From: Palsa-504 sp050698755
GTDB lineage: Bacteria > Actinomycetota > Actinomycetes > Streptosporangiales > Streptosporangiaceae
Length of the DNA stretch: 14,329 nucleotides
Reading direction: 5' to 3'
Assembly (NCBI GenBank): GCA_050698755.1
Contig: JBOHCK010000150.1
Span: 1 to 14,329, forward strand
Shown here: piece by piece, positions 7,822 to 14,329 of the stretch
How positions within the stretch are numbered: position 1 is the stretch's first letter
Layout of the letters: the number at the start of each line of letters is the position of its first letter
Program-made: the position numbers and the translations under genes
Notes under the pieces: generated by a model
The model's input: only the letters and a program-made list of their open reading frames with translations
Told to the model about the DNA's origin: nothing
Databases searched by the model: none

Positions 7822-7873
7822 GCCGCCCCTCCGGCCGCCCTCGCGGCGGGCGGAGGGGTGGCGCAGCCTTTTT
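7822..7873 (+). terminator. Rho-independent-like terminator after the cyclase gene
   Basis: Arms 7822-7839 and 7845-7862 pair over 18 positions with two mismatches around a 5-nt loop, and a TTTTT run follows at 7869-7873. The structure lies 65 bp past the cyclase-gene stop. It separates the first rightward unit from the hydratase-aldolase unit, which argues that the latter has its own promoter. Confidence 0.7.
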
Positions 7874-7913
7874 CGCGCGGGCGCTTCGCAGCCCTCCAGC
7901 CAGACCTCGGTGA

Positions 7914-7938
7914 GGCAGCGCTGCCGCCCGTGTATTAA
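7914..7938 (+). promoter_or_regulatory. Palindrome next to a weak -10-like box upstream of the hydratase operon
   Basis: GGCAGCGCTGCC (7914-7925) is a perfect 12-bp palindrome. It lies 7 bp before TATTAA (7933-7938), the only AT-rich -10-like hexamer in the 150 bp before the hydratase start. No good -35 box is present, so the promoter would need an activator or an alternative sigma factor. The palindrome is a candidate regulator site. Low confidence. Confidence 0.3.
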
Positions 7939-8028
7939 GGCTCCTTTCCCCACGCAAGCCGCCGCCACGAAGCGAGGACCTGTCGCGCCGCGGCGGGCCG
8001 ACATGACTATGCAGAGGAAGGCCGGTAG

Positions 8029-8742
8029 ATGGCAGAGCGGCTGCTGGTAATTGGTGCGCACGCGGCGGACTTCGTATGGCGCTCGGCGGGCGCCGTGGCC
8101 ACGGTGACCCAGGGCGGGGGCCAGGCGATGGCTGTCGCGCTGAGCTACGGTGAGCGCGGCGAGTCCGCCGAGTTGTGGAGTCGTCCGGGCACCGACGTCG
8201 ACAGCGTGAAGAAGATCAGGCGGTCGGAGGCGGAGCAGGCCGCACGGACCCTGAATGCCGACTTCACGTGCTTTGATCTGGGGGACTACCCGCTCTTCGT
8301 GGACGAGAAGACCCTGGCGCGGCTGGCAGATCTAGTCCGGGATTTCGCCCCCACCATCCTGATTACGCACACGGAGTCGGACCCGTTCAACCCCGATCAC
8401 CCGGTCGCGCACCAGGCCGCGATCCGCGCCCAGCAGCTGGCCGTGGGCTCCGGGCGGGCTGCGGCATTCCGGATTGTGCCCCAGCCCAGAGTGGTGCTCT
8501 TCGAACCGCACTACACCGAGGCCAGCGGGTTCGTGCCGGATGTCTATCTCGACATATCCGCGGTGGCGGAACTGAAGCAGAATGCCATGGCGCAAATCCA
8601 GTCCCAGGCCTACATGCCCGCCCATCAGGACATGCGCTCAGCCGAGCGTGCCTGGCAGGCCAGGCGAATTTCCGGCCGCGGCGGCATCACCGCCGTCGAG
8701 GTCTTCCAGAGGTACACCCCTCAGGTGGTCACGGGCCTATGA
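8029..8742 (+). CDS. PIG-L/LmbE family protein, 4-oxalomesaconate hydratase (GalB) type
   Basis: PIG-L proteins are usually Zn-dependent N-deacetylases, but the GalB branch hydrates 4-oxalomesaconate in gallate/protocatechuate 4,5-cleavage. This 237-residue protein has AHAAD (10-14) where deacetylases have AHPDD. The metal His11 and Asp14 are kept but the usual catalytic Asp is replaced by Ala, as I recall for the hydratase branch. LSYGERGESAELW (38-50) also resembles that branch. DHPVAH (123-128) provides the distal metal His128, and FEPH is at 158-161. The start has AGAGGAAGG 7 bp upstream. Its TGA overlaps the aldolase ATG, the same functional adjacency as galB-galC. The hydratase assignment is an inference from motif and neighbour; a deacetylase of unusual type is the alternative. 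Confidence 0.82.
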   Translation: MAERLLVIGAHAADFVWRSAGAVATVTQGGGQAMAVALSYGERGESAELWSRPGTDVDSVKKIRRSEAEQAARTLNADFTCFDLGDYPLFVDEKTLARLADLVRDFAPTILITHTESDPFNPDHPVAHQAAIRAQQLAVGSGRAAAFRIVPQPRVVLFEPHYTEASGFVPDVYLDISAVAELKQNAMAQIQSQAYMPAHQDMRSAERAWQARRISGRGGITAVEVFQRYTPQVVTGL

Positions 8743-9380
8743 ACCTGGCCGAGCGGCTGACGCGGCTGGGCACTGCCACCGTTTCGGAGGCGGCAGGCGG
8801 CGGCGTCATCGACGTGGACCTCATCCAGTCTGTGCCGGGCAGCAAGGTGGCCGGCCCGGCGCGGACCGTTCTCTGCGGCCAGGGCGACAACCTGATGGTG
8901 CACGCGGCGATGAAGCTGGTCGCCCCTGGCGAGGTGCTGGTCCTGACGATGCCGAGCCCGGCCCCGGTCGCCCTCTTCGGCGAGCTGCTGGGAATCCAGT
9001 CCAAGGTCAGGGGCGTTGCTGGTGTCCTGGTCGACGCGGCCATGCGCGATGTCGACGATCTGTCCGCACTGGGGATCCTGGTGTGGGCGCGCTGGGTCCG
9101 GGTGACCGGGGCGAGCAAGGCTACCTGGGGGCGAACCGGAGTCCCGATCACGTTCGGCGGCACGGAGATCCGCGACGGCGACCAGGTCGTCCTCGATCGC
9201 GACGGCGGGGTGGTGGTCCCGGGCGGACGGGCGGATGAGGTCCTCGCGGCGGCTGAGCGCCGGGCCGCGGCCGAGGCGGAGAAGCGCGCGCTATACCGGT
9301 CGGGAGTGCTGTCGATCGACCGGCTGGACCTCGCGGGCGACCTGCCGGAGGGCTCGCCGGGGAAGGCTGACGGGCCATGA
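8739..9380 (+). CDS. RraA-fold aldolase, 4-carboxy-4-hydroxy-2-oxoadipate aldolase (GalC/LigK) type
   Basis: Proteins of this fold are either RNase E regulators (RraA) or metal-dependent class II aldolases that cleave 4-carboxy-4-hydroxy-2-oxoadipate to pyruvate and oxaloacetate. The 213-residue product carries the aldolase hallmark LVDAAMRD (97-104), with Arg103-Asp104 for pyruvate-enolate and metal binding and Asp99 nearby. An ALFGELLG loop (79-86) stands where the family has its conserved WG-LL segment. The C-terminal Ala/Glu-rich helix is usual. It is coupled by ATGA to both its neighbours (8739-8742 and 9377-9380). The adjacent hydratase-type gene supports an aldolase role over RNase regulation. 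An oxaloacetate decarboxylase side activity is common in the family. The acceptor portion of the true substrate is not known. Confidence 0.85.
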   Translation: MNLAERLTRLGTATVSEAAGGGVIDVDLIQSVPGSKVAGPARTVLCGQGDNLMVHAAMKLVAPGEVLVLTMPSPAPVALFGELLGIQSKVRGVAGVLVDAAMRDVDDLSALGILVWARWVRVTGASKATWGRTGVPITFGGTEIRDGDQVVLDRDGGVVVPGGRADEVLAAAERRAAAEAEKRALYRSGVLSIDRLDLAGDLPEGSPGKADGP

Positions 9381-9925
9381 GCAGGATAGAACCTGTCGAG
9401 CTTGACTCGAGCCCGGCTCTGCGGGCGGTCATGAAGCGCCTGGAGGACCGCGGGCGCGTTCCGTCGCCGCTGTACCGCACCCTGGCCCATGCTCCCGAGG
9501 TGCTCGGCGGCTGGAGCCAGCTGGCCGATGCCCTCAGGTTCAGTTCCGCGGTGGACGCCGGATTGCGCGAGCTGGTGATCCTGCGCCTGGCTCAGCTGGC
9601 CCATGCCCGTTACGCCTGGGCCTACCACCGCCGGGCTGCCCTGGCGAACGGCATGAGCGAGGACCGGGTGATGCAACTGGCGCACTGGCGCACGAGCACG
9701 GCCTTTGACGCCGCGACCAGGGCCGTCCTCGATTACGCCGAGAGCATGGCCCGGAACGAGGCAACGCAGGAAGTATTTCAGGCCATGGCCGCGAGCCGCA
9801 GCAAGCAGGAAGTCGTCGAGCTGACGGTACTGGTGGGCTTTTACTGCGGTGTGGTGCGGACGCTCCAGGCTCTCGACATCGAGGTGGATGAAGGTCACCG
9901 CGGTGAGCTGGCCGGTTACTCATGA
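9377..9925 (+). CDS. Carboxymuconolactone decarboxylase family protein (AhpD-like fold, no CxxC)
   Basis: The 182-residue protein has the family core LRELVILRLAQLAHARYAWAYH (63-84), an all-helical AhpD-like fold, ending with a helix including VELTVLVGFYCGVVRTLQAL. The Cys-x-x-Cys redox pair of AhpD peroxidase partners is absent (ARYAWAYH), so it is not an alkylhydroperoxidase. His84 of the W-x-x-H element is kept, but the Glu of the frequent YEW motif is Ala80. This places it among the uncharacterised or decarboxylase-like members. It sits between an aldolase and a CoA ligase, coupled by ATGA to both, and so probably acts on an intermediate of the same pathway: decarboxylation, isomerisation or lactone chemistry. 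Confidence 0.85.
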   Translation: MSRIEPVELDSSPALRAVMKRLEDRGRVPSPLYRTLAHAPEVLGGWSQLADALRFSSAVDAGLRELVILRLAQLAHARYAWAYHRRAALANGMSEDRVMQLAHWRTSTAFDAATRAVLDYAESMARNEATQEVFQAMAASRSKQEVVELTVLVGFYCGVVRTLQALDIEVDEGHRGELAGYS

Positions 9926-11931
9926 GCGCGGCCGCACCACTGTGGACGCCGTCGGAGCGACGTCAGCAGCAAGCTGAGCTCACCAGGTACCTCGCCTGGC
10001 TCCAGGACGACCGCAGCCTGGCCTTTACCTCCTATGCCGACTTGCATCGCTGGTCTGTCGATGACCTGGCCGGGTTCTGGGGCAGCCTCTGGTCGTATTT
10101 CCAGGTGGCCGCATCGGCCGGACCCCAGCGGATCCTGTCCCGGGTGGAGATGCCGGGTGCCCGCTGGTTCGAGGGAGCCCGGCTGAACTATGCGGCCAAC
10201 GCGCTCCGCGGCCCCGGCCCCCGCGAAGCACTGGTGGGGATATCCGAGGGTGGTGCCGTCGCGACCCTGACCTACGGACAATTGCGCGATGAGGTTGCCG
10301 CCGTCAGCTGCAGACTACGCGAGCTCGGCGTGGTCCAGGGTGACCGCGTCGCGGTCTACCTGCCGAACGTGATCGAGACCGTCACCTGCCTGCTGGCGTG
10401 CGCCGCCATCGGCGCCGTGTTCTGCATCTGCCCCCCGGAGTTCGGAGCCAGCGGTGCCCTGGGCCGCCTGGCCCGGGTGCGGCCGAAGGTGCTGATCGCC
10501 GCCGACGGGTACGTCTACGGCGGCCGGGCATTTCATCGGCTGGACGTCGTACAAGCGATCTGCCGCGGACTACCCGGCCTGCAGCATCTGGTGATCCTCC
10601 CGATCCTGGGAGACGCCATCGATGGGGGCGGGCCGACGCCGACGCTCACCTGGACGGACCTGCGCCGGGCGGGCACGGAGGCGGTGATGGACGACGTCCC
10701 GTTTGAGCACCCGCTGTGGATGCTGTTCTCCTCCGGCACGACGGGCAGGCCCAAGGCCATCGTCCATGGCCACGGGGGCATCGTCTTGGAGCACCTCAAG
10801 TCACTGGCTCTGCACCGGGACGTGCGCGCTGGTGACAGGGTCCTGTGGCTGACCAGCGCAGGCTGGATGATGTGGAACTACATCGTCGGCAGCCTGCTCG
10901 CGGGGGCCACGGTCATCCTCTTCGATGGCAGCCCCGGATACCCGGACCTCACCAGGCCATGGGAGATCGCCAGCGCGCAGGCGGTGAGCCTGCTCGGTGC
11001 CGGCGCCGGCTACTTCGAGGCCTGCCGGCGGGCCGGCCTGCGCCCCGGCCAGACCTGGGACCTGCACAGCCTGAGGTCGCTGGGCTCTACGGGCTCGGCC
11101 CTGCCGGGAGCCAGCTATGACTGGGTGTATGAAGCGGTGAAGCCCGATGTGCTGCTGAGCCCCGCCAGCGGAGGCACGGATGTTTGCAGCGCCTTTCTCG
11201 GGCCGTGCCCGCTGCTTCCCTTGTGGCGCGAGGAGATGCAATGCCGCATGCTCGGTGCCAGCGTCGAGGCCTACGACAGCGACGGGCGCCCGGTCGTCGA
11301 TCAGGTCGGAGAGCTGGTGCTGACCCGGCCGATGCCCTCCATGCCGCTCTACCTCTGGGACGATCCCGGCGGAGCACAGCTTCGGGAGAGCTACTTTTCC
11401 CGCTTCGACGGGGTGTGGGACCACGGCGACTGGGTGGTGATCACGTCGCGGGGCACCGCCCGGGTGCTCGGTCGCTCCGACGCGACCCTCAATCGCGGCG
11501 GCATCCGCATGGGCAGCGAGGAATACTACGCGGTGCTCGGGCAGCGGTCAGACATCTCCGACAGCCTGATCATCGATGTCGCCACGGAGAGCGGCGGAAG
11601 CGAGCTGATCCTCTTCGTGGTCCCGGCACCGGGCACGGCCTGGACTGACCAGGCTGGAGCGGCGATCCGTGCCCACATCCGCACCGAGTTGTCGCCCCGG
11701 CACGTGCCGGATCACGTGTATCCCCTGACCAGCGTGCCGCGGACATTGTCGGGGAAGCGGCTTGAAATCCCCGTGAAGCGCCTCATGGGCGGCGAGCCGC
11801 TGGAGACGACACTGAGCCTGGAAACTGTCGCCAATCCAGGCTCGCTCGCGGAGATCCTCGGCGTGTACCGCGCTCGTGCCGCCATGGCTCGGCCACCCGC
11901 CCGCACTCGCGGAACGCGAGAGCGTGAATGA
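9922..11931 (+). CDS. Acetoacetate-CoA ligase-type acyl-CoA synthetase
   Basis: ANL-superfamily adenylating enzyme that makes an acyl-AMP and then a CoA thioester. The 669-residue length, the N-terminal FWGSLWSYF segment and the WFEGARLNYA element match acetoacetyl-CoA synthetases (AacS) rather than fatty-acid ligases. The phosphate-binding loop is SSGTTGRPK (270-278). WMMWNYIVGSLL and SGGTDVCSAFLG follow in the substrate pocket region. DHGDWV holds the ATP-ribose Asp, GRSDATLNRGGIRMG is the hinge, and SGKRLE contains the adenylation Lys612. A basic, Pro/Arg-rich tail of about 20 residues ends the protein. ATGA overlap with the preceding gene makes it last in the four-gene unit. Acetoacetate or another short 3-oxoacid is the expected substrate type; pathway context suggests a 3-oxo or branched acid released by earlier steps. 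Confidence 0.9.
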   Translation: MSAAAPLWTPSERRQQQAELTRYLAWLQDDRSLAFTSYADLHRWSVDDLAGFWGSLWSYFQVAASAGPQRILSRVEMPGARWFEGARLNYAANALRGPGPREALVGISEGGAVATLTYGQLRDEVAAVSCRLRELGVVQGDRVAVYLPNVIETVTCLLACAAIGAVFCICPPEFGASGALGRLARVRPKVLIAADGYVYGGRAFHRLDVVQAICRGLPGLQHLVILPILGDAIDGGGPTPTLTWTDLRRAGTEAVMDDVPFEHPLWMLFSSGTTGRPKAIVHGHGGIVLEHLKSLALHRDVRAGDRVLWLTSAGWMMWNYIVGSLLAGATVILFDGSPGYPDLTRPWEIASAQAVSLLGAGAGYFEACRRAGLRPGQTWDLHSLRSLGSTGSALPGASYDWVYEAVKPDVLLSPASGGTDVCSAFLGPCPLLPLWREEMQCRMLGASVEAYDSDGRPVVDQVGELVLTRPMPSMPLYLWDDPGGAQLRESYFSRFDGVWDHGDWVVITSRGTARVLGRSDATLNRGGIRMGSEEYYAVLGQRSDISDSLIIDVATESGGSELILFVVPAPGTAWTDQAGAAIRAHIRTELSPRHVPDHVYPLTSVPRTLSGKRLEIPVKRLMGGEPLETTLSLETVANPGSLAEILGVYRARAAMARPPARTRGTRERE

Positions 11932-12102
11932 CGGCAGCGCCCCGGTGGTGTCCTAGCGCAGGGTGGCGGTCCGGGTGCCTGTCGCGTCCGCGTCACTCCC
12001 GGCAGCCTCTTGACAGTGGATGAGTCCCGATGTGATGCTAAAAGAGCGACTATCGGACCCAATTTTGGGACTCTACCATGAACTTCACTTCTGGAGGTCT
12101 GC
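11932..12102 (+). promoter_or_regulatory. Promoter and nested inverted repeats upstream of the ComA-like gene
   Basis: TTGACA (12010-12015) is followed after 18 bp by an extended -10, TGT-GATGCT (12031-12039), giving a start near 12046. GAGTCCC (12022-12028, in the spacer) and GGGACTC (12067-12073, in the leader) form a perfect 7-bp inverted repeat. Inside it, CCCAA-TT-TTGGG (12058-12069) forms a second symmetrical element. GGAGG (12093-12097) precedes the ATG at 12103. The arrangement suggests a regulated third rightward unit. No clear terminator for the upstream ligase gene is visible. Confidence 0.5.
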
Positions 12103-13023
12103 ATGGACAGTCAGCGCTTCGCGCCGATGCTCACCCTGCCTGATCACCCCGCCAAGCCGCGGCACTCCCGGCGGACCATGATCTTCGACAGGGGATGGCC
12201 GGCCGTCTTCATCGAGGGAGTGCTCGAGTCGTTCGCCGGCGCCATCGACATTGCGAAGATCAGCGCCTGGCACCTGCACCAGCCCGAGAGCATCGTCCGG
12301 CGGAAAATCGAGATGTACAAGCGCTTCGGGGTGGAGGCGCAGTGTGGCGGCCCGGTCCTGGAGCTCGCCCGGCTCCAGGGCAAGGAAAACGAGGTCCTTG
12401 CGTATTTGAAGGAGCTGGGGTTTGAGGGCCTAGAGGTATCCAGCGAGTCCCTGCCCACCCAGGTGGACACGAAGCTGGAGCGAATTCTGGCGGAGAAATG
12501 CCTGGCCATGGGATTCACGATTCACGGCGAGGTCGGCAAGAAATTCCCTGAAGGCGATCAGGTCCGGAAGGCCCCCGGGGTGCTGGACGTAAAGGCTGCG
12601 GTGGCTACCTTCCAGCACTACGTGGACATCGGGTGCGAGGGCAGTTACTTCGAGGGCCATCTCTTGCGCGCCATGTGCGGTGACATGGGGGAGAACGAGT
12701 CGGCGCGGCAGCCGCTCATGGACCTCGCCGATGCCGTTGGCGTCGACAACATCATCTTCGAGATTCCCGGAACCTACCTCCCCTACGCCGGCAAGCGTGC
12801 GCTTCAGGGGCTGCTGGTCTACCTCTTCGGGCCCAACGTGAACATGGGGAATGTGCTCATTGAGGAAGTGGCGGAAGCGGAGGAGATCCGCGACGGCACC
12901 TTCCCCACATTCGGGGCGCCTAATGGCGATCACCCCTGGCTGGCCTCGCTCTGGAGAACCGGGACCGGAACCGCAGAGCCGCAATGGTGGCGCGGCCCTG
13001 GCGTCGGCGTGAGCAACCCGTAG
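12103..13023 (+). CDS. Phosphosulfolactate synthase (ComA) family protein, divergent
   Basis: ComA adds sulfite to phosphoenolpyruvate to make phosphosulfolactate, the first step of coenzyme M synthesis in methanogens; relatives of unknown function occur widely. The 306-residue TIM-barrel product keeps the family frame: RRTMIFDRGWP (23-33), IDIAK with Lys52, FGVEAQCGG (75-83), GEVGKK (142-147) and FGPNVNMGN (242-250). It departs where ComA normally has KFGFGT (here KISAWH), GGT (GGP), an EARES-type motif (FEGHLLRA, 183-190) and EAP (EIP, 220-222). There is also an extended Trp-rich tail to residue 306. GGAGG lies 5 bp before the ATG. It is followed 15 bp later by a second MmgE/PrpD gene. I infer a related lyase/synthase reaction in this catabolic locus, not coenzyme M synthesis. 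Confidence 0.85.
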   Translation: MDSQRFAPMLTLPDHPAKPRHSRRTMIFDRGWPAVFIEGVLESFAGAIDIAKISAWHLHQPESIVRRKIEMYKRFGVEAQCGGPVLELARLQGKENEVLAYLKELGFEGLEVSSESLPTQVDTKLERILAEKCLAMGFTIHGEVGKKFPEGDQVRKAPGVLDVKAAVATFQHYVDIGCEGSYFEGHLLRAMCGDMGENESARQPLMDLADAVGVDNIIFEIPGTYLPYAGKRALQGLLVYLFGPNVNMGNVLIEEVAEAEEIRDGTFPTFGAPNGDHPWLASLWRTGTGTAEPQWWRGPGVGVSNP

Positions 13024-13038
13024 ATCGGCACCGCGGCC

Positions 13039-14329
13039 GTGTTGACACTCAACCCCGCTGACGCGCTGGCCGACTTCGCCGCCACGCTTTCCTGGGACCG
13101 GTTGCCTGGTCACGTTGCTGAGCGCGTCAAAGACCTCATCCTGGACGCGCTGGCGAGTGCTTTCCTGGGCTACGACGCAGCCGAAGTCAGCCCACTGGTC
13201 GCGGCGGTGGTCGGCCTCGGACCCGGTGGCGACGCCACGATTATCGGCGGCGGCCGGGCATCGCTGGGGGCGGCGGCGATGGCCAACGGGTACCTGATCA
13301 CCGCGGTCACCGTGTGCGACATCCACCGGCCCACCTCCTGCCACGTCATGCCGGAGGTGCTTCCCCCGGCACTGGCTTCCGCCGAGATGGCAGGCTCGTC
13401 GGGTCGGGACCTGCTGCTGGCCGTCGCCGCCGGCGCAGAGGTGACCACCCGGGTGGGTCTCGCCCTGAGAAACGAGGTCTTCCGGACGCGCGGCTGGCAC
13501 ATGCCGGGAATCTCTGGTCCGTTCGGCGGAGGCGCGGCCGTCGGTCGCCTGCTCGGCCTCGACCGGCAGGGCATGGCCCACGCCCTCGGCATCGCGGGCA
13601 GTCAGGCCACCGGAAGCTACGCTCAGCTCAGGACTCCCGCGATTAAGTTCCAGCAGGCGCGAGGGGCGCTGGCCGGGCTGCTGGCCGGGCAGTTCGCGTC
13701 CGCGGGGCTTCGCGCCGCGCAGGACGTGCTGCTGCACCCTGATGGCGGGGTCCTGCGTACCCACAGCGATGGCGGCTTCCCGGAAGCAGCGACTGACGGC
13801 CTCGGCGACCGTTGGGAGCTGGAGCAGATCTCGTTGCGGCCATGGCCGGCGGCAGTCCATCTTCAGCCACTGATCACCTCTCTGCTGACGCTGCTGTCGA
13901 CCGGGGCAGTCCATCCGGGTGACATCGCGGACGTGCAGGTCGAGCTCTCGGAGGCGGCGTACGAGATGCACGGCCGCGTTGACTGGAACAACCGATTCCG
14001 GGCCCGGCTCTCCGCTCCGTATGTGACCGGGGTGGTTCTGCAGGACCGCGAGTGCGGGCTGGCCCAGTTCCACCCAGACCGCCTCCGCGACCCGGAACTC
14101 GTCGCTTTCGTGGCGGATCGGGTGCGGATTCTGCCCAGCGGGGACCTGGGAGGTAGCAGCGTCCAGGTCACCGTCACCGCCTCCGACGGCACAGCGCACA
14201 CCGATCGTCGAGATACCGCCAGAGGAGATCCCGCGACCCCGCTCTCGCGGGAGGAAGTTGCGAGCAAATTCCGCGGAGCCGCAGAGGCCGCTTTGGGCAG
14301 TACGGTCACCGAGCGGGTAATCGGCCTCG
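13039..14329 (+). CDS. MmgE/PrpD family protein, copy 2 (partial, runs off window end)
   Basis: An open frame of 430 codons begins at GTG 13039 (TTG at 13042 is an alternative) and is still open at the last base, so about 20-40 residues are missing at the C-terminus. It is a collinear paralogue of the protein at 5652. Asp94 and His102 in CDIHRPTSCHVMPEV, His154 in RTRGWH and Lys203 in TPAIKFQQAR each correspond to the first copy with a constant offset of two residues, and the match is gap-free through WELEQ (259-263). Identity in the central block is roughly 60% by eye. It starts 15 bp after the ComA-like stop, in the same reading frame, without a clear ribosome site, so translation probably depends on coupling. 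A dehydratase/isomerase/decarboxylase role on a carboxylate is the family expectation. Confidence 0.88.
   Translation, partial: MLTLNPADALADFAATLSWDRLPGHVAERVKDLILDALASAFLGYDAAEVSPLVAAVVGLGPGGDATIIGGGRASLGAAAMANGYLITAVTVCDIHRPTSCHVMPEVLPPALASAEMAGSSGRDLLLAVAAGAEVTTRVGLALRNEVFRTRGWHMPGISGPFGGGAAVGRLLGLDRQGMAHALGIAGSQATGSYAQLRTPAIKFQQARGALAGLLAGQFASAGLRAAQDVLLHPDGGVLRTHSDGGFPEAATDGLGDRWELEQISLRPWPAAVHLQPLITSLLTLLSTGAVHPGDIADVQVELSEAAYEMHGRVDWNNRFRARLSAPYVTGVVLQDRECGLAQFHPDRLRDPELVAFVADRVRILPSGDLGGSSVQVTVTASDGTAHTDRRDTARGDPATPLSREEVASKFRGAAEAALGSTVTERVIGL

Noticed and set aside
8739..9380. Reading the RraA-fold gene as a ribonuclease activity regulator
   Set aside because: The aldolase Arg-Asp pair and coupling to a GalB-like hydratase make a metabolic aldolase more likely.
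8729..9898. 389-codon open frame on the minus strand
   Set aside because: Antisense to the aldolase- and CMD-type genes. Low-complexity Ser/Arg/Pro translation without recognisable motifs.
12430..14199. 589-codon open frame on the minus strand
   Set aside because: It lies antisense to the ComA-like and second MmgE/PrpD genes, both of which have clear family motifs. Its translation is Arg/Gly/His-rich with no domain, as expected of a shadow frame in GC-rich coding DNA.
1..14329. CRISPR arrays, tRNAs, insertion sequences, attachment sites
   Set aside because: Looked for regularly spaced repeats, cloverleaf-like segments and transposase motifs on both strands by eye and saw none.

Overview
The window is GC-rich DNA with strong G/C preference at third codon positions. 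It has GTG starts, a lipoprotein signal with a twin-arginine-like stretch, and promoter matches of the TTGAC(A/G)...TAnnnT type. Together these suggest a soil-type actinomycete. The species cannot be named from the sequence. All recognisable genes belong to transport and small-molecule catabolism. I see no tRNA, rRNA, insertion sequence, CRISPR array, phage gene or transcriptional regulator.

Left part (1-5151): about 425 bp without a convincing gene, ending in a long perfect hairpin. Then comes a leftward five-gene ABC importer operon of the branched-chain amino-acid (HAAT) class, in transcription order livH-like permease, livM-like permease, livG-like ATPase, livF-like ATPase, substrate-binding lipoprotein. 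The first four genes overlap by 4 to 8 bp. The binding protein comes last, 11 bp downstream, with its own AAGGAGG ribosome site. A 500-bp divergent region (5143-5651) carries a leftward promoter with a perfect palindrome between its -35 and -10 boxes, a GC hairpin, and a rightward promoter.

Right part (5652-14329): three rightward transcription units. (1) An MmgE/PrpD-family protein overlapping a cyclase-family metal hydrolase (ATGA), closed by a hairpin plus T-run terminator. (2) Four genes chained by ATGA overlaps: a PIG-L/LmbE protein of the 4-oxalomesaconate-hydratase type, an RraA/4-carboxy-4-hydroxy-2-oxoadipate-aldolase-type protein, a carboxymuconolactone-decarboxylase-family protein and an acetoacetate-CoA-ligase-type acyl-CoA synthetase. 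(3) A phosphosulfolactate-synthase (ComA) family protein and a second MmgE/PrpD protein, which runs off the window end. The two MmgE/PrpD proteins are close, collinear paralogues.

My reading is that the window is most of one catabolic locus. The importer brings in a small acid or amide. The cyclase-family hydrolase opens or hydrolyses it, and the MmgE/PrpD proteins dehydrate, isomerise or decarboxylate it. The hydratase/aldolase pair hydrates and cleaves a (tri)carboxylate to pyruvate or oxaloacetate-type products, and the ligase makes a CoA thioester. The substrate is unknown. The ComA-like protein lacks several sequence signatures I associate with sulfite-adding ComA, so it may be a new C-C or C-S bond-forming or bond-breaking enzyme. 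This combination of families does not match any pathway I can name and is the best candidate here for an undescribed system.
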